DNA of 64,000 nucleotides from Pirellulales bacterium (GCA_019636345.1 JAHBXQ010000007.1:167196-231195), one strand, 5' to 3'. Positions 46,406-56,070 are shown, counted from the first letter of the stretch. Program-made: numbers and translations. Notes: a model not told the origin generated them from the sequence alone.

Positions 46406-46777
46406 GGCGAGGGGGGAGAGGTCAGGGGACGGAGATCGGAGGATCAGACGTCAGTTTAGAGGGGATGGGGAGCGAGTTGGGACAGGCTTCCGTGAAAGTG
46501 CCCTGGTATTTTGCAAATCGGCGCGAATCGGCGGGGGAACATCGCTTTTCGGCGCCCTGCAGCCGTTGGTCGGCGAGCGGGCCTTGCGCCGGCAGAGGTG
46601 CGTACGCACAATCGCGCACATTCACGGGCAGTTCTGTTGGCGATCCTCGGCACGGTCCGCGGCTCAAGTTTGTTGGCGGGGCGAGTCGATACCGAGCGAT
46701 GTCCGGTGCGCCGTGCGCGCTTGGACGCGGGCTTTTCATCGCTTCTCACTTCCCCTCGCGGCGCCGGCGGTGCTGTC
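46406..46777. promoter_or_regulatory. Divergent region between DUF255 and TIGR03546 genes
   Basis: About 370 bp with no convincing gene; it carries both upstream regions. I saw no clear promoter pair, riboswitch or repeat. Confidence 0.35.
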
Positions 46778-47293
46778 ATGCTCGACTTTTTCTTGCGGCC
46801 GCTCAGGCAACTTGTCCAGACGCTCGTCGGCGACGACTCGCCGCGGCAGGTGGCGTGGGGGTTTGCGCTGGGAATGCTCGTGGGCTGCCTGCCCAAGGGG
46901 AACCTGTTGGTGCTGACGCTGGGGATCCTTCTGTGGTCGCTGCGCGTGAGCATTCCTGCGGCGCTCTTGGCCGGGGGGGTGTTCTCGCTGCTGGCGCCGC
47001 TGTGGGACGGCGCGGCGCATGCAATTGGTTCGGCGATCATCTCCTCGGAGACGCTGCGGCCCTGGTTCGCCGCGCTGTACCAGGCGCCGCTGGGGCGGTT
47101 CACGGGGCTCACGAACACGGCGGTCGTGGGGCAGTTGGCGATCGGGCTGTACTGTCTCTACCCCGCTTACTGGGCCGCCCGGCTGGCGGCGACACGGATT
47201 CGACCAAGGATGGCGAAATGGCTGCTCAGCTACCGGGTGATACGCTGGCTCAAGGGAGCGGAGATCGGGGCCCAATTGGGGCTCGAGGCCTAG
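46778..47293 (+). CDS. TIGR03546-family membrane protein (DUF2062-like)
   Basis: Membrane protein of 171 aa: LDFFLRPLRQLVQTLVGDDS, then GFALGMLVGCLPKGNLLVLT, LSLL-type hydrophobic helices and LYPAYWAARLAATRIRP. This fits TIGR03546, which is normally encoded next to TIGR03545; here TIGR03545 overlaps its 3' end by 76 bp. The fold resembles DUF2062 proteins. Function unknown; the pairing suggests a two-part envelope system. ATG 46778 begins right before the conserved FFLRPL block. Confidence 0.85.
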   Translation: MLDFFLRPLRQLVQTLVGDDSPRQVAWGFALGMLVGCLPKGNLLVLTLGILLWSLRVSIPAALLAGGVFSLLAPLWDGAAHAIGSAIISSETLRPWFAALYQAPLGRFTGLTNTAVVGQLAIGLYCLYPAYWAARLAATRIRPRMAKWLLSYRVIRWLKGAEIGAQLGLEA

Positions 47294-49233
47294 GCCCCAC
47301 GTTCGTCGCCGGCGAAGCGGTCGAAGCGGTCGCGATTGCGCTGGCCGAGGCCGCGCGGAAGACCTCCGCAAAACCGAAGCGGCAGGGGCTGCTCCGCTGG
47401 GGCTACGTCTTGCCGCGACTGGCGGTTGCGCTCGTCTTGGTCGGGCTGGTTCGGTACGGGCTCGACCCTGCGCTCAAGTGGGGGATCACGGCCAGCGGCG
47501 AGGCGGCCTTGGGCGCCAAGGTCGAGATCGGCGAGTTACGGACGACCTTGCGCGGAGGACGGCTGGAGATCCGCGACTTCGCGGCGGCTCATCCGGCGAA
47601 GGAGATGCGCAACCTCGTCGAGGCTGGCGCGGGGACCTTTGCGGTCGATGTGGCCGAACTGTGCCGCGGGCGGCTGCGGGTCGTCGACGGGCGCGTCACG
47701 GGGATCGCTTTCGACGGCGAACGGACCGTTTCAGGCGCGCTGCCGGCACGCGACAAGTCGGACGCCGACGCCGGGCCGTCGATGTTCGATCCCCTGGTCG
47801 ACGCCGCGGTCGAGCACGGCGGCGCGTGGTTCGACGACGTGAGCAGCCGGCTGGAAAGCGACCTCGAATCGCAACTGCAGACCCCCGCGGTCGCGCGCGA
47901 TCTGGAAGCCCGCTGGCCGCAGGAATACGCCGAGCTGCGCGGAGCGGTCGACGACCTGCAGGTACGCGGCAAGCGGCTTGAAACGGCGGCGCGGGAGCTT
48001 AAGAAGAATCCGCTGCGGAATCTGGCCGCGACCGAGCGACTGGCGGCCGACGTCGCGGCGATCGATCGCCAAGTGAAGGAGCTCCACGCACGGCTTGAGA
48101 CGCTGCCCAAGCAGGCCGAGGCGGATCGCAAGGCGATCGACGCGGCCCGCAAACATGACCAGCAGTTCTTGCGCGAGCAAGCCGCCGCGCTCAAGAAGCT
48201 CGACGGCGACCAGTTGTCGCGGTACTTGCTGGGGGACGAGGCGCACGGCTACGTAGGGACGACGCTGGCCTGGGTCGAGACGGCCCGGGCGCTTGTGCCC
48301 AAGAAACGCCCAAGCGCCAAACCGCCGAAGCAACGGGGCGTGACGGTCGTGTTCGCCGATCGCCCGCGCCCGGCGGTGCTGGTGGAACGGGTCGAGCTGC
48401 TGGGATCGGCTCGACTCGACGGCCGGACGCTGGAGCTTGCCGGGCTGCTGACCCACGCGGCGAGCCAGCCGGAGCTGCATCCCGAGCCGGCGCGTTTGGC
48501 GCTGCGCGGTTCCGGGGCACAGGAATTTACGCTGGAAGCGACGCTCGATCGGCGCGGCGACGTGGCGCACGACACGCTTGTGTTCCATTGCCCGCAACTG
48601 CCGCTGCCGGGGCGCACCCTCGGCAAGGCGGAGAAGATCGCCGTCGAGGTGGCGCCGGGGACGGCGTCGCTGGCGGCGCACATCGAACTGGTCGGCGACC
48701 GGATCGAGGGGACGGTCGAGTACCTGCAGGGAACGACCCGGTTGACCGCGTCGACCCCCGCGGTGCGCGACGCGGGGCTGGGGGAGGCGCTCAACGAGTC
48801 GCTCGCCAACCTGGCTCGCGTTGAGGCGAAGCTGGTGCTGTCGGGCACGACGCGGCGGCCGCGGGTCGAGCTGACGTCGAACCTGGGTCCCGATCTGGCC
48901 GCAGGGTTCGATCGGGCGTTTCGCGCCTACCTGACGGACAAGTCGAACCGGATCGTCGCCAAGGCGCAGGCCAAGGTCGACGAGCAGGTCGCCAAGCTCG
49001 ACGGCAAACGGCGGGCCGCGCAGGACGAGCTCTTGGCGAAGCTGGGAGACAACCAGGAACTGCTGGCGCAACTGGGGGGTCTCGCCGGGGGCGAACTGCC
49101 CTCGATCGTGACGTTGCCGGGAGGCAAGACGGTGTCGACCGACGTGAACGCCGCGGCGGCGGGCGCTCAAGCCAAGGCGACCAAGGCCGCGACCGCGAAG
49201 CTGGGCGAGCTGCAACAGAAGCTGCTGAAGTAG
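47218..49233 (+). CDS. TIGR03545-family protein
   Basis: Protein of 671 aa with one N-terminal transmembrane helix (LPRLAVALVLVGLVRYGLDP), then an AsmA/DUF748-like beta-rich region (KVEIGELRTTLRGGRLEIRD), a helical coiled-coil stretch (~180-300) and a C-terminal half of strand-rich and Lys/Ala-rich helices. It matches TIGR03545, the partner of TIGR03546. The start is uncertain: ATG 47218 is the only in-frame ATG near, inside the upstream gene; a non-ATG start near 47330 is possible. Envelope location is likely; function unknown. Confidence 0.8.
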   Translation: MAAQLPGDTLAQGSGDRGPIGARGLGPTFVAGEAVEAVAIALAEAARKTSAKPKRQGLLRWGYVLPRLAVALVLVGLVRYGLDPALKWGITASGEAALGAKVEIGELRTTLRGGRLEIRDFAAAHPAKEMRNLVEAGAGTFAVDVAELCRGRLRVVDGRVTGIAFDGERTVSGALPARDKSDADAGPSMFDPLVDAAVEHGGAWFDDVSSRLESDLESQLQTPAVARDLEARWPQEYAELRGAVDDLQVRGKRLETAARELKKNPLRNLAATERLAADVAAIDRQVKELHARLETLPKQAEADRKAIDAARKHDQQFLREQAAALKKLDGDQLSRYLLGDEAHGYVGTTLAWVETARALVPKKRPSAKPPKQRGVTVVFADRPRPAVLVERVELLGSARLDGRTLELAGLLTHAASQPELHPEPARLALRGSGAQEFTLEATLDRRGDVAHDTLVFHCPQLPLPGRTLGKAEKIAVEVAPGTASLAAHIELVGDRIEGTVEYLQGTTRLTASTPAVRDAGLGEALNESLANLARVEAKLVLSGTTRRPRVELTSNLGPDLAAGFDRAFRAYLTDKSNRIVAKAQAKVDEQVAKLDGKRRAAQDELLAKLGDNQELLAQLGGLAGGELPSIVTLPGGKTVSTDVNAAAAGAQAKATKAATAKLGELQQKLLK

Positions 49234-49432
49234 CCGTCGTGCGGTGTTGGTTTCAAGACTCGCTACGGGGCAAAGCGCACAGGCGAGGGCGTTCGCGACG
49301 CCGGCGGCGACTTTCCTGGGTCTGGCTTCGCGTCCGTTCCGAGTCGCCCTTGCCCAGGGCATGGCAATCGTCGGACGTTGCGACTATTCTGCGGGTCGCA
49401 TCGTCGTCCTGCTCGTTCGGTTGATCGTCGCC

Positions 49433-50383
49433 GTGAACCTCAACATCCGCGCCGCCGCCGTTTGTCGTGAGATTGTCGCCGATGCCGAGCGGCTCGGGGT
49501 CGCGACCAGCACGCTTCCCGGCGGGACAACGGTGATCGATTGCGGCGTGGAGGCGCCCGGCGGGCTGGCCGCGGGGGCGGCGCTTGCGCGGGTTTGTGCG
49601 GCGGACCTTGCGCGGGTCGAGATCGAACCGCTGCGGCGCGGCCCGGCGTCGGCGCCGTTCGTGATGGTGCAAACCGACCATCCGTGGCTGGCGTGCATGG
49701 CGTCGCAGTATGCCGGGTGGGAGATCAAGGGCGACGGGTTTTTCGCGATGGGCTCGGGCCCGATGCGGGCCGCGGCGGCGCGCGAGCCGCTGTTCGCCGA
49801 GCTTGAGTATCGCGAGTCCGCCGCCGCGTGCGTCGGGGCGCTCGAAACGGACGCGCTGCCGACCGACGAGGTCGCGTGCATGATCGCCGAGAAATGCGGC
49901 GTGGCGCCGGCGGGGCTGACGCTGCTCGCGGCCCCCACGCGCAGCTTGGCCGGCACGGTGCAGGTCGTCGCCCGCAGCGTCGAGACCGCGCTCCACAAGC
50001 TCCACGAACTGAAGTTCGACTTGAAATCGATCGCCAGCGGCTGGGGCTGCGCTCCCCTGCCCCCGCCGGCGGCTGACAAGCTCGCGGCGATCGGCCGCAC
50101 CAACGACGCGATCCTGTACGGCGGGGGGGTGACGCTGTACGTGCACGGCGGGGACGACGAACTCGCGGCGATCGGGGCGCAACTCCCCAGCAGCGCGTCG
50201 CGCGACTACGGCCGGCCGTTCGCCGAGGTGCTGGCGTCGTACCGGGGCGACTTCTACCAAGTCGATCCCCTGCTGTTCAGCCCGGCGGTCGTGACGCTGG
50301 TGAATCTCGCCACGGGGCGATCGTTCACCTTCGGCGAGTTGAACAGCGAGGTGCTGGCGAACTCGTTCGGCGAGACGGCGTAA
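49433..50383 (+). CDS. mch: Methenyltetrahydromethanopterin cyclohydrolase
   Basis: Hydrolyses methenyl-H4MPT to formyl-H4MPT in the H4MPT-linked C1 pathway. 316 aa, the family length. Motifs include TVIDCGVEAPGGLAAGAALA, PFVMVQTDHPWLACMASQYA, GDGFFAMGSGPMRAAA and SIASGWGCAPLPPP. GTG 49433 is chosen: VNLNIRAAAVCREIV matches the family N-terminus, and the upstream frame has no similarity. The pathway was first known from methanogens and methylotrophs and later reported in planctomycetes, where it serves formaldehyde oxidation or detoxification. Next gene: ATP-grasp, 20 bp away. Confidence 0.95.
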   Translation: MNLNIRAAAVCREIVADAERLGVATSTLPGGTTVIDCGVEAPGGLAAGAALARVCAADLARVEIEPLRRGPASAPFVMVQTDHPWLACMASQYAGWEIKGDGFFAMGSGPMRAAAAREPLFAELEYRESAAACVGALETDALPTDEVACMIAEKCGVAPAGLTLLAAPTRSLAGTVQVVARSVETALHKLHELKFDLKSIASGWGCAPLPPPAADKLAAIGRTNDAILYGGGVTLYVHGGDDELAAIGAQLPSSASRDYGRPFAEVLASYRGDFYQVDPLLFSPAVVTLVNLATGRSFTFGELNSEVLANSFGETA

Positions 50384-50403
50384 CTTGCGGGAACGCCGCT
50401 GCC

Positions 50404-51276
50404 ATGAAGATTGCCGTTTTCACGTCGCCGGAGAGTTGGCACTACCGCGATCTCGTGCGAGCCGCTGGAGAGCGGCATGACCTGGCGACGCTCGATCAGG
50501 CTCGCCTGTTGGCGGGGGTCGGCGCGGCGGGGCTGATCATTCGTTGCGGCGATATGTCGCTCCTGGACTTTGACGCCGCGATCGTCCGCGCGATGACCCC
50601 CGCGGGGCTGGAACCGGTCGTGCTGCGGATGGACGCCCTTGCGCGGCTCGAGGCGGCAGGGATCCCGGTGATCAACTCGGCCAAGGCGATCGAGGCGTCG
50701 ATCGACAAGTACCTCGCCACCGCCAAGCTCGCCGCGGCGGGGCTGCTGGTCCCCGAGACGATCGCCTGTCAGACGGTCGACGACGCGCGGGTTGCGTTCG
50801 AGGAGTTGGGGGGCGACGTCGTCGTGAAGCCGCTGTTCGGCGGCGAAGGGCGCGGGCTGGTGCGGGTGACCGATCCCGTTTTGGCCTTGCGGGCGTTCAC
50901 CTCGCTGGCGCGGTTCGAGTCGGCGATCTATCTGCAACGGTTCGTGCCGCACGAGGGGCGCGACTGGCGGCTGTTCGTCGTCGGCGACGAGGTGCTCGGG
51001 ATGGAGCGCACCAACCCGGACGACTGGCGGACGAACATCAGCCGCGGGGGGACGGGGGCGCCGCTGGTCGTATCGGCGGAGTTGGCCGAGTCGGCCCGTC
51101 GTGCGGCGGCGGCGGTTGGCGCCACGGTTGCGGGGATCGATTTCCTGCCGGGCCGCGACGGGCGGGTCTACGCGCTCGAGGTGAACGCCTCGCCAGGGTG
51201 GCGAGCGCTGGCCGCGGCGACCGGGAGCGACGTCGCGGCGCGGGTGCTTGCGCATGTTGCGGCGGCGGGGCGCTGA
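50404..51276 (+). CDS. RimK-like ATP-grasp ligase
   Basis: ATP-grasp enzyme of 290 aa. The pre-ATP domain has NSAKAIEASIDKYLATAKLA, the ATP-lid region DVVVKPLFGGEGRGLVRV, and the metal-binding end ALEVNASPGWRAL. RimK relatives add glutamate or other amino acids to proteins or cofactors, and MptN in methanogens glutamylates H4MPT. Placed 20 bp behind mch, it may modify an H4MPT or methanofuran-type cofactor; this is inference from gene order. Substrate not shown. Confidence 0.88.
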   Translation: MKIAVFTSPESWHYRDLVRAAGERHDLATLDQARLLAGVGAAGLIIRCGDMSLLDFDAAIVRAMTPAGLEPVVLRMDALARLEAAGIPVINSAKAIEASIDKYLATAKLAAAGLLVPETIACQTVDDARVAFEELGGDVVVKPLFGGEGRGLVRVTDPVLALRAFTSLARFESAIYLQRFVPHEGRDWRLFVVGDEVLGMERTNPDDWRTNISRGGTGAPLVVSAELAESARRAAAAVGATVAGIDFLPGRDGRVYALEVNASPGWRALAAATGSDVAARVLAHVAAAGR

Positions 51277-51335
51277 GCCGCAAGCGTCTGAGGACGGGGC
51301 TTTCGAGCGGGAGCTTGCGCGGGGAGAATAGGAGG

Positions 51336-53108
51336 ATGAGCGTTGCCGCTGAAACTGAACCTCCCGCCGCGTTGCCGCACGTGAACGTCGCCGATCGGTT
51401 GACGCGCATCGCCGCACTGTTGCCGGAGGGAGTCGCCGTGGCTTGCCCCGGGCGCGGCGACGTCGCGGGACGGCGCGAGTATGCGACCTGCACGTTTCGC
51501 GAGCTCGACGCCGACGCGACCGCGCTGGCTCGCGGGCTGGTCGACATGGGCGTGACGCCGGGGATGCGACTTGTGCTGCTGGTGCGACCGGGGATCGAGT
51601 TCGTGAAGCTGGTGTTCGCCCTGCTGCGATCCGGGGCGACGATGGTGCTGATCGATCCGGGGATGGGGCGAAATCATCTGCTGGAATGCCTCGCCGCGAC
51701 CGAGCCGCAGGGGTTCGTGGCGATCAGCCCGGCCCAGGCCGTGCGGCGGGTCTACGCTCGGCGATTTCCGCGAGCGCGGCTCAACGTGACCGTCGGCCGA
51801 CGGTGGTTTTGGGGCGGAGCGACGTATCGCGGGCTGCTGGCCGCGGGTCGGCGGAGTCGAGCCGCGTTGCCGACGACGGCGACCGACGACTGCGCGGCGA
51901 TCATTTTCACCTCGGGGAGCACCGGCCCGCCGAAGGGGGTGCTGTCGACGCACGGCATGTTCGAGGCCCAGGTGCGCGACATCGCCGCGCGGTACGCCCT
52001 GACTCCCGGCGGGGCGGATCTGGCGTGTTTTCCGTTGTTCGGGTTGTTCAACTCGGCGCTGGGGGTGACGACCGTCTTTCCGCGGATGGACTTTTCGCGC
52101 CCCGCGACGGCCGACTGCGGCGAGTTGCTGGCGGCGGCCAGCGATTGGCGCGTCACGCAGGCGTTCGCCTCGCCGGCGGTGTGGGACAAGCTGAGCCGGC
52201 ACTGCGCGGCGACGGGCGAGCGAATGCCGACGTTGCGAAAGGTCTTCTCGTGCGGGGCGCCTGTCCCCGCAGCCGTGTTGCGGCGGACGCTGGGGTGCGT
52301 TGCCGAGGGCGCCGAGATGCACACGCCGTACGGGGCGACTGAGGCACTGCCCGTGGCGACGATCGCCGCGAGCGAGGTGCTTGGCGAAACGGCGGAGCGG
52401 ACCGACCAGGGCCGCGGAGTGTGCGTCGGGCGCCGATTCGACTCGATTGCTTGGAGAGTCGTTCGCATCGCCGACGAGTCGTTCGCGACGCTCGCCGAGA
52501 CGGACGAGTTGCCCGCCGGCGAAATCGGCGAGCTCGTCGTCCGCGGCGAGCAAGTCTCGCCCGCCTACGTCGTGGCGCCGGGGCGATCGGTCGACGAGGC
52601 GAACGCGACGGCGAAGATCCGCACTGGCGCCGCCGTGTGGCACCGCCTGGGGGACGTCGGCTATTTCGACGACGAGGAGCGGTTTTGGTACTGCGGCCGC
52701 AAGACGCACCGCGTCGAAACGGCCGCGGGGACGCTGTTCACCGAGTGCGTCGAGGGGGTGTTCAACGTCCATCCGCACGTGCGGCGAACTGCGCTCGTGG
52801 GGATCGGGCTGCGCGGCGAGCAGACGCCCGTGTTGTGCGTCGAGCCGACGGCCGCATTTCTCGCAGAGCACGGGACTCGCTATCATGAGGAACCGTATCG
52901 ACGGCTCGCCGATGAGTTGCGCGCCGTCGGTCGAACCGAACCGTCGCTGGCCGCGATCGAGATAATTCTGTTCCGCGACCGCTTTCCCGTCGACGTGCGG
53001 CATAACGCGAAGATCCGCCGCGAGGAGTTGGCGACATGGGCGGCCCGGCGATGCGCCGCGGGCGGGGACGCAGCGGCTCGCGCTGGAATGTTGTCGAACG
53101 GTTTCTGA
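51336..53108 (+). CDS. oleC: OleC-like beta-lactone synthetase (AMP-binding)
   Basis: ANL-superfamily enzyme of 590 aa. P-loop IFTSGSTGPPKGVLSTHGMF, YGATEALPVA, GDVGYFDDEERFWYCGRKTH and the C-terminal Lys in VRHNAKIRREEL. OleC converts a beta-hydroxy acid to a beta-lactone with ATP in long-chain olefin synthesis; it was long annotated as fatty acid CoA ligase, which this also resembles. Identity is supported by the oleD-like gene 46 bp later. ATG 51336 follows AGGAGG with no spacer; a GGGGAG 9 nt ahead may be the actual Shine-Dalgarno. oleA and oleB are not in the window. Confidence 0.8.
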   Translation: MSVAAETEPPAALPHVNVADRLTRIAALLPEGVAVACPGRGDVAGRREYATCTFRELDADATALARGLVDMGVTPGMRLVLLVRPGIEFVKLVFALLRSGATMVLIDPGMGRNHLLECLAATEPQGFVAISPAQAVRRVYARRFPRARLNVTVGRRWFWGGATYRGLLAAGRRSRAALPTTATDDCAAIIFTSGSTGPPKGVLSTHGMFEAQVRDIAARYALTPGGADLACFPLFGLFNSALGVTTVFPRMDFSRPATADCGELLAAASDWRVTQAFASPAVWDKLSRHCAATGERMPTLRKVFSCGAPVPAAVLRRTLGCVAEGAEMHTPYGATEALPVATIAASEVLGETAERTDQGRGVCVGRRFDSIAWRVVRIADESFATLAETDELPAGEIGELVVRGEQVSPAYVVAPGRSVDEANATAKIRTGAAVWHRLGDVGYFDDEERFWYCGRKTHRVETAAGTLFTECVEGVFNVHPHVRRTALVGIGLRGEQTPVLCVEPTAAFLAEHGTRYHEEPYRRLADELRAVGRTEPSLAAIEIILFRDRFPVDVRHNAKIRREELATWAARRCAAGGDAAARAGMLSNGF

Positions 53109-53154
53109 ATTCTGACTGCTTGTTGGCGGACCTCTGCCCTCTTGCCTTCCTGCC

Positions 53155-54174
53155 ATGCTCTCTCTCGTCACCGGCGGCGGCGGTTTTTTGGGGGGGGCGA
53201 TCGTGCGGCGCTTGCTCGCGCGCGGCGACCGGGTGCGGGTTCTGGCGCGGGGAGAGTATCCCGACCTCGCAGCCGCGGGGGTCGAGCTCGTCCGCGGCGA
53301 CGTCGCCAATCCGCTGTCGGTCGACGCGGCGTGCACGGGGGTCGATTGCGTCTACCACGTCGCGGCGCTCGCGGGGGTGCAGCAGGACCGCCGGCCGTTC
53401 GAGCGCGTCAACCTCTACGGTACGCACAACGTGATCGAAGCGTGTCGGCATCGCGGGGCGACGCGGCTGGTTTACGCCAGCAGTCCAAGCGTGACGTTCG
53501 CGGGAGAGGATCAGTGCGGCGTCGACGAGTCGGCGCCGCTGGCCATCGAATGGCTCGAAGCGCATCGCAGTTGGTACTCGGCCTCCAAAGCGCGGGCCGA
53601 GGAGGCGGTGCTGGCGGCCAGCGACTCGCAATTGCGAACCTGCGCGTTGCGGCCGCACCTCATCTGGGGACCGGGGGACAATCACCTCGTGCCGCGGCTC
53701 GTGGCGCGGGCGCGCAAGGGGCGGCTCGCGCGGATCGGCGATGGCGCCAATGCGGTCGATACGATTTACGTCGACAACGCGGCGGCGGCGCATCTGGCGG
53801 CGGCCGACGCGCTCGCTGAAGCGGACTCGCCCGTCGCGGGGCGGGCTTACTTCCTCAGCCAAGGGGAGCCGGTGAACTGCTGGGCGTGGATTGACGAGAT
53901 CCTGGCCGCGGCCGAACTGCCGCCGGTGCGGCGGACGGTCTCTTACTCGGCGGCATGGCGAATCGGGGCGGCCTGCGAACAGCTGTTTCGACTCGCTCCC
54001 CGTCGCGAGCCGCCGTTGACGCGGTTCGTGGCCGCCCAGCTCGCCAAGAGCCATTGGTTCGACATTTCTGCGGCGCGGCGCGATTTGGGATACGCTCCGG
54101 GGGTCTCGACGGCCCACGGAATGGAGCGGCTGGGAGAGTGGCTGCGGCTAGGCACTCGCGGGGCGGGCCACTAA
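53155..54174 (+). CDS. oleD: OleD-like NAD(P)-dependent 2-alkyl-3-oxoalkanoate reductase
   Basis: SDR/3-beta-HSD-type reductase of 339 aa: nucleotide motif VTGGGGFLGGAIVRRLLARG, VDCVYHVAALAGVQQDR, YASSPSVTFAGED and the Y-x3-K catalytic pair in WYSASKARAEE. OleD reduces the OleA condensation product to the beta-hydroxy acid used by OleC. The position right after oleC supports the call; a generic NAD-dependent epimerase is the alternative. ATG 53155 lies directly before the Rossmann strand. Confidence 0.78.
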   Translation: MLSLVTGGGGFLGGAIVRRLLARGDRVRVLARGEYPDLAAAGVELVRGDVANPLSVDAACTGVDCVYHVAALAGVQQDRRPFERVNLYGTHNVIEACRHRGATRLVYASSPSVTFAGEDQCGVDESAPLAIEWLEAHRSWYSASKARAEEAVLAASDSQLRTCALRPHLIWGPGDNHLVPRLVARARKGRLARIGDGANAVDTIYVDNAAAAHLAAADALAEADSPVAGRAYFLSQGEPVNCWAWIDEILAAAELPPVRRTVSYSAAWRIGAACEQLFRLAPRREPPLTRFVAAQLAKSHWFDISAARRDLGYAPGVSTAHGMERLGEWLRLGTRGAGH

Positions 54175-54193
54175 AATCGGGCGTTTTGGCATG

Positions 54194-54220
54194 CTCCGCG
54201 GGCTGACGCCGCGCGGCTCG
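54194..54220. repeat. 27-nt dispersed palindromic element, copy 2 (before aspS)
   Basis: Differs from 40352-40378 by one base. It lies in the 123-bp gap between oleD and aspS and folds as CCGCGGG-CTGACG-CCGCGCGG with one bulge. Likely a dispersed REP-like sequence that may also end the oleD transcript. Confidence 0.6.
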
Positions 54221-54297
54221 TGCGAGCGAAGTTGTCGCCTTGCGAGCGGCGAGCGCCCCGTCCCCCTGTCCGCCTTCCCCCTTCGATCGGTTTCCCC

Positions 54298-56070
54298 GTG
54301 CTACGCACTCACACTTGCGGCGAACTCGACGCGTCTCACATTGGCCAAACCGTCACCTTGTGCGGTTGGGTCGACTCGTATCGCGACCACGGCGGGGGGC
54401 TGTTCGTCGACCTCCGCGATCGGTACGGCATGACGCAGGTCGTGTTCAACCCGCCGGACACCTCGCCCGTGGAGATCGAGGCCTCGAAGCAGTTGCGGGC
54501 CGAGTACGTCATCAAGGTCGTCGGCAAGGTGGCCGCCCGGCCCGAGGGGATGGCGAACCCCAAGCTGCCGACCGGCGAAATTGAACTGCGGGTCACCCGG
54601 CTCACCCTGCTCAACAAAGCGCTCACCCCGCCGGTGTCGCCCAGCGCGATGAAGCAGGACCTGCCGGGCGAGGACTTGCGACTCAAGCACCGGTACCTCG
54701 ACCTGCGGCGTCCGGAAATGCAAAAGGTGCTGCTGCTCCGCGACCGAGTCGTCAAAGGAATGCGCGATTACTTCGCCGACGGCGGATTCATCGACGTCGA
54801 GACGCCGTGCCTGGGGCGCAGCACCCCCGAGGGCGCCCGCGACTATCTCGTCCCCAGTCGCGTCCATCAGGGGAGCTTCTACGCCCTGCCGCAGTCGCCG
54901 CAGTTGTACAAGCAGATCCTGATGATCGCCGGGTACGACCGCTACGTGCAGGTCGCCCGGTGCTTTCGCGACGAGGACCTGCGGGCCGATCGGCAGCCGG
55001 AGTTCACGCAGCTCGATCTCGAGATGTCGTTCGTCGACGCCGACGACGTCATGGGCCAGATCGACGGCCTGTGCGCGAAACTCGCCAAGCAGGAGTTGGG
55101 GATCGACCTTGCGCTCCCCCTGCCGCGGATGACCTACGACCAAGCGATGGAGCGGTACGGCCACGACGCTCCCGATTTGCGGTTCGGACTGGAGATCGTC
55201 GACTGCACCGATCTGGCGCCCGAGAGCGACTTCGGCGTGTTCAAGAACGTCGTCGAGGCGGGGGGCAAAGTCCGGGCGATCAACGCCAAGAAGGGGGCCG
55301 AGCATTACAGTCGTCGCGGCATCGACGCCCTGACCGAGTTCGTGAAGGGCTTCGGCGCCAAGGGGCTCGCGTGGTTCCGCTGCGAGGAGGACGGCAAACT
55401 GGGCTCGACGATCGCCAAGTTCTTCAGCGAGGAGTTGCTGGCCAAGTTCGCCAAGCGTCTCGACGCCGAACCGGGGGACCTGATCCTGTTCTCCGCGGAT
55501 CAGTGGGCCGGCACTTGCAAGGTGCTGCACGCCCTGCGCACCAAGATCGGCCGGGAGATGCAACTGTACGACCCGCAGGCGATGCACTTCTCGTGGGTCG
55601 TCGAGTTTCCGATGTTCGCGTACGACGAGGAACAAGGGAACTGGGCGGCGATGCACCACCCGTTCACCGCCCCGCTGGACGAGCACGTGCCGCTGCTCTC
55701 CGCCGACCCCGGCAAGTGCCGGGCCAAGGCGTACGATCTGGTGATCAACGGCAGCGAAGCGGGCGGGGGGACGATCCGGATCCACGACGCCGAGACGCAG
55801 TCCAAGGTGTTCGGCCTGCTGGGGATCGACGCCGAGACGGCGAAGGATCGATTCGGGTTTCTCCTGGACGCCCTGCAGTACGGGGCCCCGCCCCACGGCG
55901 GGATTGCCCTGGGGATCGATCGGTGGGTCATGCTGTTCGGCCGCCTGGAGAGTATTCGAGACTGCATCGCCTTCCCCAAGACCCAGAAGGCGACTGACCT
56001 GATGACCGAGGCCCCCGGCACGGTCGACGCGAAGCAGCTCAAGGAACTGGCCCTGAAGATCAATCGATGA
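54298..56070 (+). CDS. aspS: Aspartyl-tRNA synthetase
   Basis: Class II aaRS of 590 aa, full bacterial length. OB-fold anticodon domain (HIGQTVTLCGWVDSYRDHGG), motif 2 QVARCFRDEDLRADRQPEFT, bacterial GAD insertion (AINAKKGAEHYSRR) and motif 3 GGIALGIDRWVMLFGRLESI. GTG 54298 is used since VLRTHTCGEL is the expected N-terminus. Whether it is a discriminating or Asn-accepting form was not checked. Its stop overlaps the next ATG as ATGA. Confidence 0.97.
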   Translation: MLRTHTCGELDASHIGQTVTLCGWVDSYRDHGGGLFVDLRDRYGMTQVVFNPPDTSPVEIEASKQLRAEYVIKVVGKVAARPEGMANPKLPTGEIELRVTRLTLLNKALTPPVSPSAMKQDLPGEDLRLKHRYLDLRRPEMQKVLLLRDRVVKGMRDYFADGGFIDVETPCLGRSTPEGARDYLVPSRVHQGSFYALPQSPQLYKQILMIAGYDRYVQVARCFRDEDLRADRQPEFTQLDLEMSFVDADDVMGQIDGLCAKLAKQELGIDLALPLPRMTYDQAMERYGHDAPDLRFGLEIVDCTDLAPESDFGVFKNVVEAGGKVRAINAKKGAEHYSRRGIDALTEFVKGFGAKGLAWFRCEEDGKLGSTIAKFFSEELLAKFAKRLDAEPGDLILFSADQWAGTCKVLHALRTKIGREMQLYDPQAMHFSWVVEFPMFAYDEEQGNWAAMHHPFTAPLDEHVPLLSADPGKCRAKAYDLVINGSEAGGGTIRIHDAETQSKVFGLLGIDAETAKDRFGFLLDALQYGAPPHGGIALGIDRWVMLFGRLESIRDCIAFPKTQKATDLMTEAPGTVDAKQLKELALKINR

